A DNA stretch of 64,000 nt from positions 1,798,001-1,862,000 of the forward strand of contig NC_015564.1 of assembly GCF_000214175.1 (NCBI RefSeq). Direction: 5' to 3'. Made by a program: the position numbers and the translations under genes. The number at the start of each line of letters is the position of its first letter. Position 1 is the first letter of the stretch. This document shows positions 43,887-53,935 of the stretch, piece after piece. This DNA is from Hoyosella subflava DQS3-9A1 (lineage in GTDB: Bacteria > Actinomycetota > Actinomycetes > Mycobacteriales > Mycobacteriaceae). A model generated the notes under the pieces. The model was not told the origin of the DNA. It made no database searches and saw only the letters and a program-made list of their open reading frames with translations.

Positions 43887-44615
43887 ATGGCGCGCGGTGT
43901 GCCCGAGATGTGGCACCCTCATAGTGTGTTCGATCAGCAGCAGTCACGGCTCGACCAGCTAGGTGGGGTCAGTGGTCTCATCCAGTCGACGGTGCCCATC
44001 GTGGTTTTCATCGTCACCAACACCATCGCTGGCCTCACCGCCGCGATCTGGGTCGCGCTGGGCGCGGCGGTGGCGGTGCTGGTGTGGCGAATGGTGCGCA
44101 AGGACGCCATCCAGCCCGCCATTTCCGGCTTCATCGGCGTGGGCATCTGTGCGTTCATCGCGCACCGCACAGGGGAGGCGCGGGGTTTCTTCCTCTTTGG
44201 TATCTACACGAGCCTCGTGTACGGCTCGGTCTTTTTGCTGTCGGTCCTGGTGCGTTGGCCCCTGGTCGGCGTCCTGTGGAGCTTCCTCAACGAGCGCGGT
44301 ACCGCCTGGCGACGAAATCGGACCGCGCTGCGGTACTACGATCTTGCGACCGGGGTGTGGGTGCTTGTCTTCGGTGCGCGCTATCTCGTTCAAGCGCACC
44401 TTTACGACACTGACCAGACCGGCATGCTCGCGTTCGCCCGGCTCGCGATGGGGTGGCCACTCGCGGCTGTTGCATTCCTCGTCTGCGTGATCGCCGTCCG
44501 CAAGGCTGATCAGGCGATCGAGGACGCTAGCCGTGGCGACGAGGCGTCAGCCTCCGGTGAAAGCGATCCGGACGAAGCTGCGCCGCACAGCGGTGAGCAA
44601 GGAACCAGGCTCTAG
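43887..44615 (+). CDS. DUF3159 membrane protein
   Basis: About 242 aa. Five or six transmembrane helices; family segments LDQLGGVSGLIQSTVPIVVF, FIGVGICAFIAHRTGEARGFFLFGIYTSL and RYYDLATGVWVLVFGARYLVQ. The C-terminus is acidic. Starts with no good ribosome site (ATG 43887 or 43908). Its stop codon overlaps the start of the RNA methyltransferase by one base. In M. tuberculosis the corresponding place also carries trkA-type genes, which are absent here. Confidence 0.85.
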   Translation: MARGVPEMWHPHSVFDQQQSRLDQLGGVSGLIQSTVPIVVFIVTNTIAGLTAAIWVALGAAVAVLVWRMVRKDAIQPAISGFIGVGICAFIAHRTGEARGFFLFGIYTSLVYGSVFLLSVLVRWPLVGVLWSFLNERGTAWRRNRTALRYYDLATGVWVLVFGARYLVQAHLYDTDQTGMLAFARLAMGWPLAAVAFLVCVIAVRKADQAIEDASRGDEASASGESDPDEAAPHSGEQGTRL

Positions 44616-45925
44616 TGGACGATGCCACAGAGCGCTGGCGCGGGCAGACCGTCGAAGTAACACTTGGTGATCCGGCACATGGTGGGTGGTGCGTGTCGCG
44701 CCACGATGGGCGCGTCGTGTTTGTGCGCCGCGGTATCCCTGGTGAACGGGTCCGGGCGCTGATCACGGATGACCGCGGCGGAAGCCACTGCTTCGCCGAA
44801 ACGGTCGATGTCGTGGACCCTTCGCCCGACCGGGTTGAGTCTGTGTGTTCAGTCAGTGATGCGGGAGCGGGCTGCTGCGATCTCGCTCATATTCTTCCCA
44901 GTCGGCAGCTCGATGTGAAGTCGGCGGTTGTATCAGGCCAGCTTCGGAGGATTGCGCACATTGACCGTGCGGTCGGTGTTGAGACGTTGCCGCGAGACCT
45001 GAGCCCCGGAGCGGTCAGCGTCGGTGGCTGGCGGACGAGGGTCCGGCTTGGCGTGGACCGCACGGGCGCTGCTGGCTTCCGGCGCCACCGGAGCAACGAC
45101 CTCGTAACGCGCCTCGATTGCCCACAGCCTGTGCCTGGCCTTCTGTCCGGCATCGGCGCCCGCAAATGGACAGCGGGGGCGGAACTCCAAGTGGTTCGTG
45201 ACGGCGACGGCACCAGGCACATCATTGAGATCGCACCGGCTCACGCGGGGAGGCGCCGACCCAACCGTACCGACTCGGCGGAGCAGCAACGCCGGTCTGC
45301 GGCTGCACGCCGCGCCGCACGCGCCCGCCCCCGTTCGGAGGCGGTGCGCGAGGGTTCGGGGCGCGCCGTGGAATACGTGCAGGGACGAGCTTTTGAGATC
45401 GCCGCATCTGGATTCTGGCAGGCGCACACAAGCGCAGCGGAACAGTACGCTGGGATCGTTGCGGAATGGGCCGATCTGCGCCCGGGCGAGGGCGCCTGGG
45501 ATCTCTATAGCGGGGCTGGGGTCTTCGCCTCGGTCCTCGGAGCTCAGACAGGTAGCGGAGGTTATGTCGAGGCAGTCGAGGCTGCGCCGCAATCTGTTCG
45601 CGATGGGGTGGCCGCGGTCGCGGACCTTCCGCAGGTACGCTTCCATCGGGGCGCGACTGAGCGCGTGATCGATACCCTCTCCGCAAACCCCGCCGTGGTG
45701 GTTCTGGACCCCCCGCGGGTGGGTGCTGGCCGCGCGGTGATTAGCAAGGTCGCCGCCGCGGCACCGCGACGGATCATTCACATTGGCTGCGACCCAGCCG
45801 CCTTCGCGCGTGATTGCGCACTGTATCGCGCCGCAGGTTACAGTCTGGCAGAGTTGCGTGCGTTCGACGCGTTCCCACTCACACACCACGTCGAGTGCGT
45901 GGGTATGTTCGTGAGAAACCGTTGA
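44615..45925 (+). CDS. TRAM-domain RNA (uracil-C5) methyltransferase (Rv2689c-like)
   Basis: 436 aa TrmA/RlmCD-type enzyme. N-terminal TRAM OB-fold (residues about 5-65, DPAHGGWCVSRHDGRVVFVRRGIPGE), a Cys-bearing stretch (CSVSDAGAGCCDLAHI), then a Rossmann domain with LYSGAGVFA, VVLDPPRVGAG and the catalytic Cys in IIHIGCDPAAFARD. A basic Arg-rich insert lies near residue 220. It methylates rRNA or tRNA uridines at C5; the exact site is unknown. GTG start at 44615 within TAGTG, coupled to DUF3159. Confidence 0.9.
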   Translation: MDDATERWRGQTVEVTLGDPAHGGWCVSRHDGRVVFVRRGIPGERVRALITDDRGGSHCFAETVDVVDPSPDRVESVCSVSDAGAGCCDLAHILPSRQLDVKSAVVSGQLRRIAHIDRAVGVETLPRDLSPGAVSVGGWRTRVRLGVDRTGAAGFRRHRSNDLVTRLDCPQPVPGLLSGIGARKWTAGAELQVVRDGDGTRHIIEIAPAHAGRRRPNRTDSAEQQRRSAAARRAARARPRSEAVREGSGRAVEYVQGRAFEIAASGFWQAHTSAAEQYAGIVAEWADLRPGEGAWDLYSGAGVFASVLGAQTGSGGYVEAVEAAPQSVRDGVAAVADLPQVRFHRGATERVIDTLSANPAVVVLDPPRVGAGRAVISKVAAAAPRRIIHIGCDPAAFARDCALYRAAGYSLAELRAFDAFPLTHHVECVGMFVRNR

Positions 45926-46029
45926 TTGGCCCACATTGGCTGGAAGCGGCCCGCTATATCCGTAGACTGGACAGAACCATGACGCTGGGACGGTGAGGTC
46001 CGTGCCGCTCGAACGAATGGAGTTACTCG

Positions 46030-47961
46030 TTGGGGTTTCTGGAGCGCGTTCGAACTCCTGGTGACGTCAAGGAGCTCGCACCCGAGGATCTCTTGGTTCT
46101 TGTGGGCGAGATCAGGGACTTCCTGGTTCGCAAGGTGTCAGCCACCGGTGGCCATCTTGGCCCGAACTTGGGTGTCGTTGAACTCACACTCGCGCTGCAC
46201 CGCGTCTTCGATTCCCCCCACGATGCGCTTCTTTTCGACACCGGCCACCAGGCCTACGTGCACAAGATTCTCACCGGTCGCGCAGACCAGTTCGACACGT
46301 TACGCAAGCAGGGTGGCCTGTCGGGTTACCCCGCGCGTTCGGAGAGCGAGCATGACTGGGTTGAGTCCTCGCACGCATCCGCGGCGTTGTCCTACGCGGA
46401 CGGGCTTGTGAAGGCCTTCGGCCTGACCGGGCAGCACTCCCGGCACGTGGTTGCGATCGTTGGCGATGGCGCACTCACTGGCGGAATGTGCTGGGAAGCG
46501 CTGAACAATATCGCACTCGACAAGCAGCGGCCCCTTGTCATCGTTGTCAACGACAATGGCCGGTCATACGCGCCGACGATTGGCGGGCTCGCCGATCACC
46601 TCTCTGCGCTCCGGCTTCAGCCCGGCTACGAGAAAATGCTGGCGAGCGGCCGAAAAGCGATCAAGGGTATCCCGATGGTCGGTGATGCGGCGTACGCGAT
46701 GTTGCACGGAATGAAAGCAGGAATCAAGGACGCCGTTAGTCCACAAGCCCTGTTTTCTGACCTCGGAATCAAATACCTCGGCCCGGTCGACGGACATGAT
46801 CTCGGCGCAGTGGAATCCGCGCTGCGACGCGCGAAGGATTTTGGCGGCACGGTGATCGTTCACGCTGTCACCCGTAAGGGTATGGGCTACCTCCATGCTG
46901 AGAACCACATCGACGATCAGATGCACGCGACCGGCGTGATCGACCCGGAGACAGGTCTGGCGAAGAGTAAACCCGCTCGTGACTGGACGTTGGTGTTCTC
47001 TGAGGAACTCATCGAACTAGCGCGCGAGCGGGAAGAGATCGTCGCGATCACGGCAGCGATGGCTGGTCCCACCGGCCTTGCCGCTTTCGGTAAGAAGTAT
47101 CCGAACCGCATGTTCGACGTCGGAATCGCGGAGCAGCACGCACTAACGTCGGCGGCTGGCCTCGCTCTCGGCGGAATGCACCCCGTGGTGGCTGTCTACT
47201 CGACCTTCCTGAACCGTGCTTTTGACCAGCTTTTGATGGACGTCGCGCTGCTGAAGCAACCTGTCACACTCGTCCTCGACCGGGCGGGCGTCACCGGCGC
47301 CGACGGAGCCAGCCACAACGGAATGTGGGATCTCTCGATCCTGGGCATTGTGCCCGGCATGCGCGTAGCAGCCCCGCGCGATGCCGCTACCCTGCGTGAG
47401 GAACTCGCGGAAGCAGTGTCGATAGTGGATGGGCCTACCGCGCTGCGATTCCCCAAAGGTGCGGTTGGGCCGGATATCCCCGCGCTCGAGCGCGTTGGTG
47501 ACGGTATAGATGTCCTCCATCGCGACGCGGATGCGGATGTTCTCCTTGTTGCGGTGGGACCGTTCGCGCGGCTTGCGCTCGACGTGGTCGACCTACTCAA
47601 GAAACACGGGATTGGCACCACAGTCATCGATCCCAGGTGGGTCCTGCCGGTGAGCGAGGAGCTCGTGAAGCTTGCCGAGCAGCACCGTCTCGTGGTCACA
47701 ATCGAAGATTGTGGCGTGCACGGCGGAATTGGGTCCTCGGTCGCTGCGGTGCTGCGTGCGGGCGGGGTCGATGTCCGCACCCGTGAGCTGGGTATCCCAC
47801 AGCGCTTCCTCGACCACGCGTCACGCGACCAGGTGCTGGATGAACTCGGGATCACGGCCCAGAACATCGCGCGACAGGTGACCGGGTGGGCCGCGCGGCT
47901 GGGAAGCACAGCGATCAGCGAGGCTGGGCTCGATAGCTCAGCGCCCGTCACCGGCTCCTAG
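46030..47961 (+). CDS. dxs: 1-deoxy-D-xylulose-5-phosphate synthase
   Basis: 643 aa thiamine-diphosphate enzyme and first step of the MEP isoprenoid pathway, supplying decaprenyl phosphate for the cell wall. Motifs: [20 protein letters not shown], the TPP fold GDGALTGG to [18 protein letters not shown], then [18 protein letters not shown] and [16 protein letters not shown]. The TTG at 46030 is the start because it follows GGAG with seven-base spacing and the family begins LGFLERV-like. A short out-of-frame ORF starts at ATG 46018 and overlaps it, which could dampen translation. Confidence 0.95.
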   Translation: MGFLERVRTPGDVKELAPEDLLVLVGEIRDFLVRKVSATGGHLGPNLGVVELTLALHRVFDSPHDALLFDTGHQAYVHKILTGRADQFDTLRKQGGLSGYPARSESEHDWVESSHASAALSYADGLVKAFGLTGQHSRHVVAIVGDGALTGGMCWEALNNIALDKQRPLVIVVNDNGRSYAPTIGGLADHLSALRLQPGYEKMLASGRKAIKGIPMVGDAAYAMLHGMKAGIKDAVSPQALFSDLGIKYLGPVDGHDLGAVESALRRAKDFGGTVIVHAVTRKGMGYLHAENHIDDQMHATGVIDPETGLAKSKPARDWTLVFSEELIELAREREEIVAITAAMAGPTGLAAFGKKYPNRMFDVGIAEQHALTSAAGLALGGMHPVVAVYSTFLNRAFDQLLMDVALLKQPVTLVLDRAGVTGADGASHNGMWDLSILGIVPGMRVAAPRDAATLREELAEAVSIVDGPTALRFPKGAVGPDIPALERVGDGIDVLHRDADADVLLVAVGPFARLALDVVDLLKKHGIGTTVIDPRWVLPVSEELVKLAEQHRLVVTIEDCGVHGGIGSSVAAVLRAGGVDVRTRELGIPQRFLDHASRDQVLDELGITAQNIARQVTGWAARLGSTAISEAGLDSSAPVTGS

Positions 47962-47977
47962 CCTCGTCAGGGCCGAA

Positions 47978-48262
47978 TCACCCCTCGATTCTGCGGATTG
48001 GGTCATCGTCACGGCCGAGAGTGCGGCAGAAGCCGATTACGACAACCCGTGTGGTGTCAATCTGCAGGTTGACGGGATCTTCGCCGCTTTCGCTCAGATA
48101 GGCCCGGATAGTTTCCCGCTGCGCCTGCTCGTCCTGCGACAGGAAGTCCCCGCATCGCGTGTCACCGCCGCGGTTGCCGAGAATGCCCCCGCTACATGCA
48201 GGAACGAGGGCGACGACGGCTAGCGCCGCACAGAGAGCGGAAGAGGCTATTCTTCGCGTCAT
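47978..48262 (-). CDS. small putative lipoprotein
   Basis: 94 aa. Signal peptide with lipobox LVPAC (lipid Cys about residue 23), then a mature 70-residue domain with a Cys pair (TRCGDFLS and GFCRTLG) and a central helix. The CGDFLSQDEQAQRETIRAYL pattern resembles small HdeA-like extracytoplasmic actinobacterial proteins, but that link is weak. Its start overlaps the RNase D-like stop by one base (TAATG), so it is translated with that gene. Confidence 0.75.
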   Translation of the reverse strand: MTRRIASSALCAALAVVALVPACSGGILGNRGGDTRCGDFLSQDEQAQRETIRAYLSESGEDPVNLQIDTTRVVVIGFCRTLGRDDDPIRRIEG

Positions 48263-49515
48263 TACGCATCCTTTTCGTATGCGGAGCCAGGGGCCGATAA
48301 GGCCCTCGCGAGGGGCTGTACGGCGAGTGCTATTTGCCAGGGCCGCGCCTCGCCTTCCTTTAGCGCCTGCATGAGAGAGTCGCTGGTGGCGGGCTCGGGC
48401 GGGCTAGCACATAATCGCCGTACGAGGTCGGGGGCGAGCAGGTTCTCGACCGGAACTGAAACAGCGTCACTGACCACCGTGAGTTCCTTCCGCACCGCAG
48501 ACAGCCGGTTCGCGGCGTCCGTACCCGGGCGAGGCCGGGCCGCGCCGCGGGCTGTGTGATCGGTGGGGGCTCGAAGCGGTGGCAGCTCGGAACCGGGGAG
48601 CGTACGTGCTCGCTCGATGGCGTCCAGCCAGCGGTGGGCTCTGCGCCGCTGGCGTGGGCCACCGAAACCGGGAACCGCGCGCAGGTCCGCTGCGGTTCGC
48701 GGACGCCGTACCGCGGCAGCCACGATAGCGGCGTCAGGAAGTATCCGCTTCGGCGCGATGTCTTCTTGTTCAGCAATCATGTCGCGCGTGAACCACAGTT
48801 CGCGTGCCGTAGCGAGCCCACGCTTGTCACGGATGGTGTGAATATTCGCGGTTCGTCGCCACCGTTCGGGTGACGGCGCAAGAGCGGGCCGGGTGCGCAC
48901 GAACTCGAATTCTTCGGTAGCCCACTCGCGTTTGCCCTGATAGGTGAGTTCTCGATCGAGTGCCTCGCGAAGGTCCAGCAGGATTTCGACGTCGAGAGCG
49001 GCGTAGTTGAGCCAGGAAGTGGGCAGCGGCCGAGAGGACCAGTCGGCTGCCCCGTGCCCCTTCGCAAGTGAGAATCCGAGCAGGCTCTCGGAAATCGCCG
49101 CAAGCCCAACGCGTTCGAGGCCAGCGAGTCGGCTGGCAAGCTCAGTGTCGAATAGTGCCGTCGGAGTGAGACCTAGTTCCGCGAGCCCTGGCAAGTCTTG
49201 GTCCGCAGCGTGAAGCACCCATTCGAGGGGATTGATCACGGCGGCGAGCGGTTCGAAGGAACCTCGCAGTGGTATTGGGTCAATCAGAAACGTTCCGGAC
49301 CCGGCACGGCGCAGTTGGATGAGATAGGCCCGCGCGGAGTATCGATATGCGGATGCGCGTTCTGCGTCAACCGCGAGAGGCCCGGTCCCAGCTTCGATTG
49401 CGCGAGCCGCCACCGCAAGGGCGTTCGCGTGTTCAATGAGCGGCGGCAGACCCTCGCGCGGCGCTAACAGCGGCACGGGCTCGCTGCCGTCACCGCCTGA
49501 TCTGACCTCGCTCAT
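48262..49515 (-). CDS. ribonuclease D-like 3'-5' exonuclease with HRDC domain
   Basis: 417 aa. DEDD exonuclease domain: PLAVDAERAS (Asp and Glu of motif I), ADQDLPGLAELG (motif II), and ALDVEILLDLREAL (motif III, D); then an HRDC domain near residues 215-290 (ARELWFTRDMIAEQEDIAP). The C-terminus has about 80 residues of unknown structure. Such proteins trim tRNA and rRNA 3' ends. The M. tuberculosis relative is Rv2681. Runs with the DUF3000 gene upstream (63-bp gap) and the lipoprotein downstream. Confidence 0.88.
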   Translation of the reverse strand: MSEVRSGGDGSEPVPLLAPREGLPPLIEHANALAVAARAIEAGTGPLAVDAERASAYRYSARAYLIQLRRAGSGTFLIDPIPLRGSFEPLAAVINPLEWVLHAADQDLPGLAELGLTPTALFDTELASRLAGLERVGLAAISESLLGFSLAKGHGAADWSSRPLPTSWLNYAALDVEILLDLREALDRELTYQGKREWATEEFEFVRTRPALAPSPERWRRTANIHTIRDKRGLATARELWFTRDMIAEQEDIAPKRILPDAAIVAAAVRRPRTAADLRAVPGFGGPRQRRRAHRWLDAIERARTLPGSELPPLRAPTDHTARGAARPRPGTDAANRLSAVRKELTVVSDAVSVPVENLLAPDLVRRLCASPPEPATSDSLMQALKEGEARPWQIALAVQPLARALSAPGSAYEKDA

Positions 49516-49577
49516 AAGGCGCTAGCGTACGTGAGGAATAAGCCGCGAGCAGGCGGACTGGGCTACGAGGGTTCGCG

Positions 49578-50174
49578 TCACTGCGTACGAAAGCGGCCGT
49601 TGATCGAGGTGATCCCGATGGGCGGCAAACCCGCCGCGTATTCGAGCACCTCGCAGAAAGCTTCAACCTGTGCCTTAAGGTCCAGCGTCTGAGGTGTCCA
49701 CGAGGCGCGCATCTCCAGTTGGTGTGCTTTCGGCGGCCCAGCGATATCGCCATACCGAACTGACGTCGTAGCAGTGACGGTGCCCCCGAGCGCCGTGTAG
49801 TCGTGTGTCCGGGCATCGAGTGCGTCTTTGAGCCAGCTCCACGCGACCTCGGGAAGCAAGGGATCTTCGGCAAGCGCGGCATCCACGTCAGCCTGAATGT
49901 AGGAGACGAGCCGGAAAATCCCGTTCCAGGCTTCGTCACCGTTGGGGTCGTACAGCAGAATGAGGCGGCCGAACGCGTCGCCCTCTGAGAACTCCCGCAC
50001 GATGTCACTGCCGGGGTGTTTGACTTCCGCTCCGACCGCGTAGCTGTAGGGCGCGAGTCGCTGTGGCGGCCGGATGGGGCCGACCACGATCTCTGGGCGG
50101 ACTGCCGCACTCGACATTGATTCAACCGCGGTGCGGAACTGCTCCGGCTCGGAATGAGGGCTTGGCGTCGTCAC
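49578..50174 (-). CDS. DUF3000 protein
   Basis: 198 aa. FRTAVESMSSAAVRPEIVVGPIRPPQRLAPYSYAVGAEV at the N-terminus and LILLYDPNGDEAWNGIFRLVSYIQADVD mid-way are characteristic of DUF3000, found beside the RNase D gene in Mycobacteriales (Rv2680). No catalytic motif or membrane segment. Function unknown. Divergent from hemE with 156 bp between starts. Confidence 0.88.
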   Translation of the reverse strand: MTTPSPHSEPEQFRTAVESMSSAAVRPEIVVGPIRPPQRLAPYSYAVGAEVKHPGSDIVREFSEGDAFGRLILLYDPNGDEAWNGIFRLVSYIQADVDAALAEDPLLPEVAWSWLKDALDARTHDYTALGGTVTATTSVRYGDIAGPPKAHQLEMRASWTPQTLDLKAQVEAFCEVLEYAAGLPPIGITSINGRFRTQ

Positions 50175-50330
50175 AGGTTCGGACGGTAGTGTGGATCACA
50201 CTGCGCTTAGAGGAGGCGCGCCGACCCCACGCCTGAGTGGAGCCGATCTGTACTGAATTGAAGTTTTTCGGCGTCCTTACTGTTATCTGGTGGCACCTCA
50301 CTCTGCGCCGCATGCGAGGATGGAGCCATC

Positions 50331-51410
50331 ATGAGCGCCACATCGCATAGTAATCTCGCCTACCCCCATCGTCGGGTTCTGACCGACGCGCCTTTCCTCG
50401 CTGCCGTCGACGGGCGTCAGCCCACGCACCGTCCAGTGTGGTTTATGCGGCAAGCGGGCCGATCGCTACCCGAGTACCGTGAACTCCGGGCCGGTATCGG
50501 TATGCTCGAATCGTGTTTTCGCCCGGATCTGGTCTGTGAAATCACGATGCAGCCGGTACGCCGCCACAACGTCGATGCGGCGATCTTATTCTCTGACATC
50601 GTCGTGCCGCTGAAGGCCGCCGGAGTTGACCTCGACATCGTTGCGGGTCGGGGTCCAGTTGTCGCGGAGCCCATACGTTCCAGTGCGGATGTCGCGCGGC
50701 TTCCGCGGTTGCAGCCTGATGAAGTCGCGGCAGTCGCGGAGGCGGTAGCGCTGCTCACGGGCGAATTGGGCGACGTCCCGTTAATCGGGTTCGCGGGAGC
50801 GCCCTTCACGCTCGCTTCCTACCTGGTCGAGGGTGGGCCGAGCCGCCACCACGCTCAGACGAAAGCGCTGATGCACAGTGCGCCCGATGTGTGGCATCAG
50901 CTGCTGGGAAAGCTCACGGATATCGCAATCGTGTTCTTGAAGACGCAGGCGCAGGCCGGGGTAGATGCGGTGCAGCTTTTTGACTCCTGGGCGGGAGCAC
51001 TGTCGCTCGCTGAGTACCGCGAATTCGTGCTGCCGCACTCGACCCGCATCTTCGACGAGCTCGAGGAAGCTGGCGTGCCGAGAATCCATTTCGGTTTGGG
51101 CACCGGTGAGCTCCTCGGCGCGATGGGCGAGGCGGGGGCCGACGTCGTCGGTGTCGATTTCCGCATCCCACTGCACGAGGCTGCGCGCCGAGTAGGCAAG
51201 GGCAAGGCTCTGCAGGGCAACCTCGACCCCGCGCTGCTCTTCGCAGGCTGGGACGCGATCGAGCGGGAAGTGCGGCGTATCGTCCGGGAAGCTGACGCCG
51301 CGGTGGGAATCGGAGCGCGCGGGCACATCTTCAATCTCGGGCATGGAGTGTTGCCGGAAACTGACCCGACGGTGCTCACTCGCGTTGTGGAGCTCGTTCA
51401 CTCGCTGTGA
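50331..51410 (+). CDS. hemE: uroporphyrinogen decarboxylase
   Basis: 359 aa. Converts uroporphyrinogen III to coproporphyrinogen III. Signature 1 [17 protein letters not shown] with the essential Arg residues, FSDIVVPL (Asp), [12 protein letters not shown] and the signature 2 region GNLDPALLF near the C-terminus. First gene of hemE-hemY-hemQ, the coproporphyrin-dependent route of Gram-positive bacteria. The next gene starts 7 bp after its stop. Confidence 0.96.
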   Translation: MSATSHSNLAYPHRRVLTDAPFLAAVDGRQPTHRPVWFMRQAGRSLPEYRELRAGIGMLESCFRPDLVCEITMQPVRRHNVDAAILFSDIVVPLKAAGVDLDIVAGRGPVVAEPIRSSADVARLPRLQPDEVAAVAEAVALLTGELGDVPLIGFAGAPFTLASYLVEGGPSRHHAQTKALMHSAPDVWHQLLGKLTDIAIVFLKTQAQAGVDAVQLFDSWAGALSLAEYREFVLPHSTRIFDELEEAGVPRIHFGLGTGELLGAMGEAGADVVGVDFRIPLHEAARRVGKGKALQGNLDPALLFAGWDAIEREVRRIVREADAAVGIGARGHIFNLGHGVLPETDPTVLTRVVELVHSL

Positions 51411-51417
51411 GGTTCCC

Positions 51418-52791
51418 GTGAGTATGCCAGTGCGTCACGCTCTCGTGCTCGGTGGTGGCATCGCAGGGCTCACCGCCGCCTATCGGCTGCGGCAGGCGTT
51501 GGGACCAGCTGCCGCCATCACTGTATGTGAGGCGTCGGAAAGCCTAGGGGGCAAGCTCCGAACCCTCACGATCGACGATGGCCCCGTCGACGTCGGCGCC
51601 GAAGCCTTCGTCCAGCGGCGCCCCGAGGTCCTCAGCCTTGCCAAGGAACTCGGGCTCGGTGACGAGCTGGTGACGCCGTCGAGCGTTCGTCCTGTGATTT
51701 GGGCGGACGGATCCGCGCATCCGTTGCCGCCAGGGGCATTCATGGGTATCCCGGCCTCGGAGGCCAGCATCAAGGGTTTGAAAGGCCTTGTCAGTGCGGC
51801 AGCTGAGGGTTACGCAGCAGGCGAAGCTAAGCGGCTCTTCACGTGGGAAACTGGCGCGGATTGGAGCCTCGCGCAGCTTGTTCGCGAGCGTTTCGGTGAG
51901 GAAGTCGTCCGTAAATCTGTCGACCCGCTTATTGCTGGTGTGTATGCCGGTGACTCAAGCACGGTGGGGATCCGCGCGGCGATTCCGGAACTCGCCCGGG
52001 CACTCGATTCAGGTGCGGCGAGTCTGACAGCAGCCGTCCGCGGCGCGTTCAAACCCGCTACGGGGAGTGGGCCGGTTTTCGCGACCTTCCGCAACGGCTA
52101 CCAGACGCTGCTGAACGCGCTGGAGCGAGCGGCTGGTGCCGAAGTTCGGCTTTCTGCTTCGGCACGAGTGCTGAGCCGCGCGGGGAAACGCTGGAGGACA
52201 GACGTCGCGAGCGATGCGGATATCGTCATTCTGGCTTTGCCGGCGCACGCACTCCCAGGCGTCATATCCGGTCATGCGCCTGCCGCTGCGGCAGCTGCCG
52301 CGGAGATCAGACATGCGAGCAGCGCAGTCGTGACATTCGCATTCGATGACGACTCGGTGCTGCCTGAATGGTCGGGGGTGCTCGTTGCGGGCGGGGAGAA
52401 GCTCGATGCCAAGGCAGTCACGCTGACAAGTCGCAAGTGGCCGCATCAGGGCGGTCGCGGGCTGCTGCGGGTGTCGCTCGGGCGCTTTGGTGACGATCCG
52501 CCTGTCACGGCGCTCCCGGACGAGAACCTGGTCCGGGTCGCGCGTGCGGATCTGCGCGTACTAACTGGAATCGATGTGGATCCGCGGTTGTCGACGGTGC
52601 AGCGCTGGCCTGACGGCCTCCCGCAGTACGAGCCAGGCCATCAGCGCCGCGTGCAGGCTATCGAGGAAGGCGTTCTCCAGTTGCCGGGTATCGGGGTGGC
52701 GGGCGGCTACCTGCATGGCGTGGGTGTACCAGCGTGCATCGCCTCCGCGGACGCTGCCGTCACGAAAGCAATTGGCGACGTGGCAGGATAG
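51418..52791 (+). CDS. hemY: coproporphyrinogen III oxidase, HemY-type (CgoX)
   Basis: 457 aa FAD enzyme. FAD site [16 protein letters not shown] at the N-terminus, GGKLRTL, and a C-terminal [19 protein letters not shown] segment contacting FAD. Formerly called protoporphyrinogen oxidase (HemG); in actinobacteria with a HemQ it makes coproporphyrin III. GTG at 51418 is favoured, close after TGAGG; ATG at 51424 is an alternative. Ends 5 bp before hemQ. Confidence 0.92.
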   Translation: MSMPVRHALVLGGGIAGLTAAYRLRQALGPAAAITVCEASESLGGKLRTLTIDDGPVDVGAEAFVQRRPEVLSLAKELGLGDELVTPSSVRPVIWADGSAHPLPPGAFMGIPASEASIKGLKGLVSAAAEGYAAGEAKRLFTWETGADWSLAQLVRERFGEEVVRKSVDPLIAGVYAGDSSTVGIRAAIPELARALDSGAASLTAAVRGAFKPATGSGPVFATFRNGYQTLLNALERAAGAEVRLSASARVLSRAGKRWRTDVASDADIVILALPAHALPGVISGHAPAAAAAAAEIRHASSAVVTFAFDDDSVLPEWSGVLVAGGEKLDAKAVTLTSRKWPHQGGRGLLRVSLGRFGDDPPVTALPDENLVRVARADLRVLTGIDVDPRLSTVQRWPDGLPQYEPGHQRRVQAIEEGVLQLPGIGVAGGYLHGVGVPACIASADAAVTKAIGDVAG

Positions 52792-52796
52792 GGGCC

Positions 52797-53492
52797 ATGG
52801 CACGGCTTGATTACAAGGCACTCAACGATACGATCCGCTACCTCATGTTCTCCGTGTTCCAGGTTGAACCGGGAATTCTCGGTGACGAGCGGGACGCGGC
52901 GATCAAGGAGTTCGATGCGTTCGTCGCGTCGCTCGAAGAACGCGGAATCGTCGTGCGCGGCGTCTATGACGTTTCTGGGCTGCGGGCAGATGCGGACTTC
53001 ATGATCTGGACGCACGCCGAACAGGTCGAGGACCTCCAGGCCGCTTACCAAGATTTTCGGCGTACCACAACACTGGGGCGTATAAGTGCGCCGGTGTGGA
53101 GTTCGGTGGCCTTGCATCGGCCCGCAGAATTCAACAAGAGCCACGTCCCTGCGTTCCTCGCCGGTGAAGATCCAGGCGCTTACATCTGCGTCTATCCCTT
53201 TGTTCGCTCGTATGAGTGGTATCTGCTTCCGGACGACGAGCGGCGCAAGATGCTCGCGGACCACGGCAAAGCTGCGCGCGGTTACCCTGACGTCCGCGCC
53301 AACACCGTCAGCTCGTTCGCGCTCGGTGACTATGAGTGGATTCTCGCCTTCGAAGCTCCAGAACTGCATCGCATTGTCGACCTGATGCGGGATCTCCGAG
53401 CGACTGAGGCGAGGCTCCACGTTCGCGAAGAGATTCCATTCTTCACCGGCCCGCGCGTGGATGCCGCTAACCTCATCCACGCATTGCCTTGA
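52797..53492 (+). CDS. hemQ: coproheme decarboxylase HemQ (ChdC)
   Basis: 231 aa chlorite-dismutase-fold enzyme that converts coproheme to heme b with peroxide. [18 protein letters not shown] at the N-terminus, [30 protein letters not shown] in the middle carrying the reactive Tyr and the heme-binding His, and [12 protein letters not shown] near the end. ATG at 52797. Its TGA directly abuts the msrB TGA on the other strand (TGATCA, 53490-53495). Confidence 0.93.
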   Translation: MARLDYKALNDTIRYLMFSVFQVEPGILGDERDAAIKEFDAFVASLEERGIVVRGVYDVSGLRADADFMIWTHAEQVEDLQAAYQDFRRTTTLGRISAPVWSSVALHRPAEFNKSHVPAFLAGEDPGAYICVYPFVRSYEWYLLPDDERRKMLADHGKAARGYPDVRANTVSSFALGDYEWILAFEAPELHRIVDLMRDLRATEARLHVREEIPFFTGPRVDAANLIHALP

Positions 53493-53918
53493 TCAGCTGT
53501 CTGCAGGAACCAGCCGCAGGCTGATCGAGTTGATGCAGTAACGCTGGTCGGTGGGGGTGGGGTAGCCTTCGCCCTCGAATACGTGGCCGAGATGACTGTG
53601 GCACGTGCTGCACAGCACTTCGACGCGGCGCATACCAAGCGACTTGTCTTCCCTCAGGATCACCGCAGAGGATGACGCTGGGTCGAAGAACGACGGCCAG
53701 CCGCAGTGGGATTCGAACTTCTCTGTGCTGCGAAAGATCTCAGCCCCGCATGCACGGCATTCGTACACTCCTGGCTGCTTCGTGTCGGTGTACTCACCGG
53801 TAAACGGTCGCTCCGTACCCGCCTGCCGCAAGACGACGAACTCCTCCGCGGTGAGGCGCTGACGCCACTCCGAATTTGTGAGCTGAACCTTCGGCGCGGG
53901 TAAATCCTCATTACTCAT
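53493..53918 (-). CDS. msrB: peptide-methionine (R)-S-oxide reductase
   Basis: 141 aa SelR/MsrB enzyme that repairs R-methionine sulfoxide. Zinc Cys pairs in YECRACGAE and EVLCSTCHSH, GWPSFFDP loop, GHVFEGEGYPTPT and the catalytic Cys in RYCINSISL near the C-terminus. Cytoplasmic (no signal). Matches Rv2674. 17 bp after the DUF389 gene on the same strand. Confidence 0.95.
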   Translation of the reverse strand: MSNEDLPAPKVQLTNSEWRQRLTAEEFVVLRQAGTERPFTGEYTDTKQPGVYECRACGAEIFRSTEKFESHCGWPSFFDPASSSAVILREDKSLGMRRVEVLCSTCHSHLGHVFEGEGYPTPTDQRYCINSISLRLVPADS

Positions 53919-53935
53919 GCTTCAACGCTAATACG

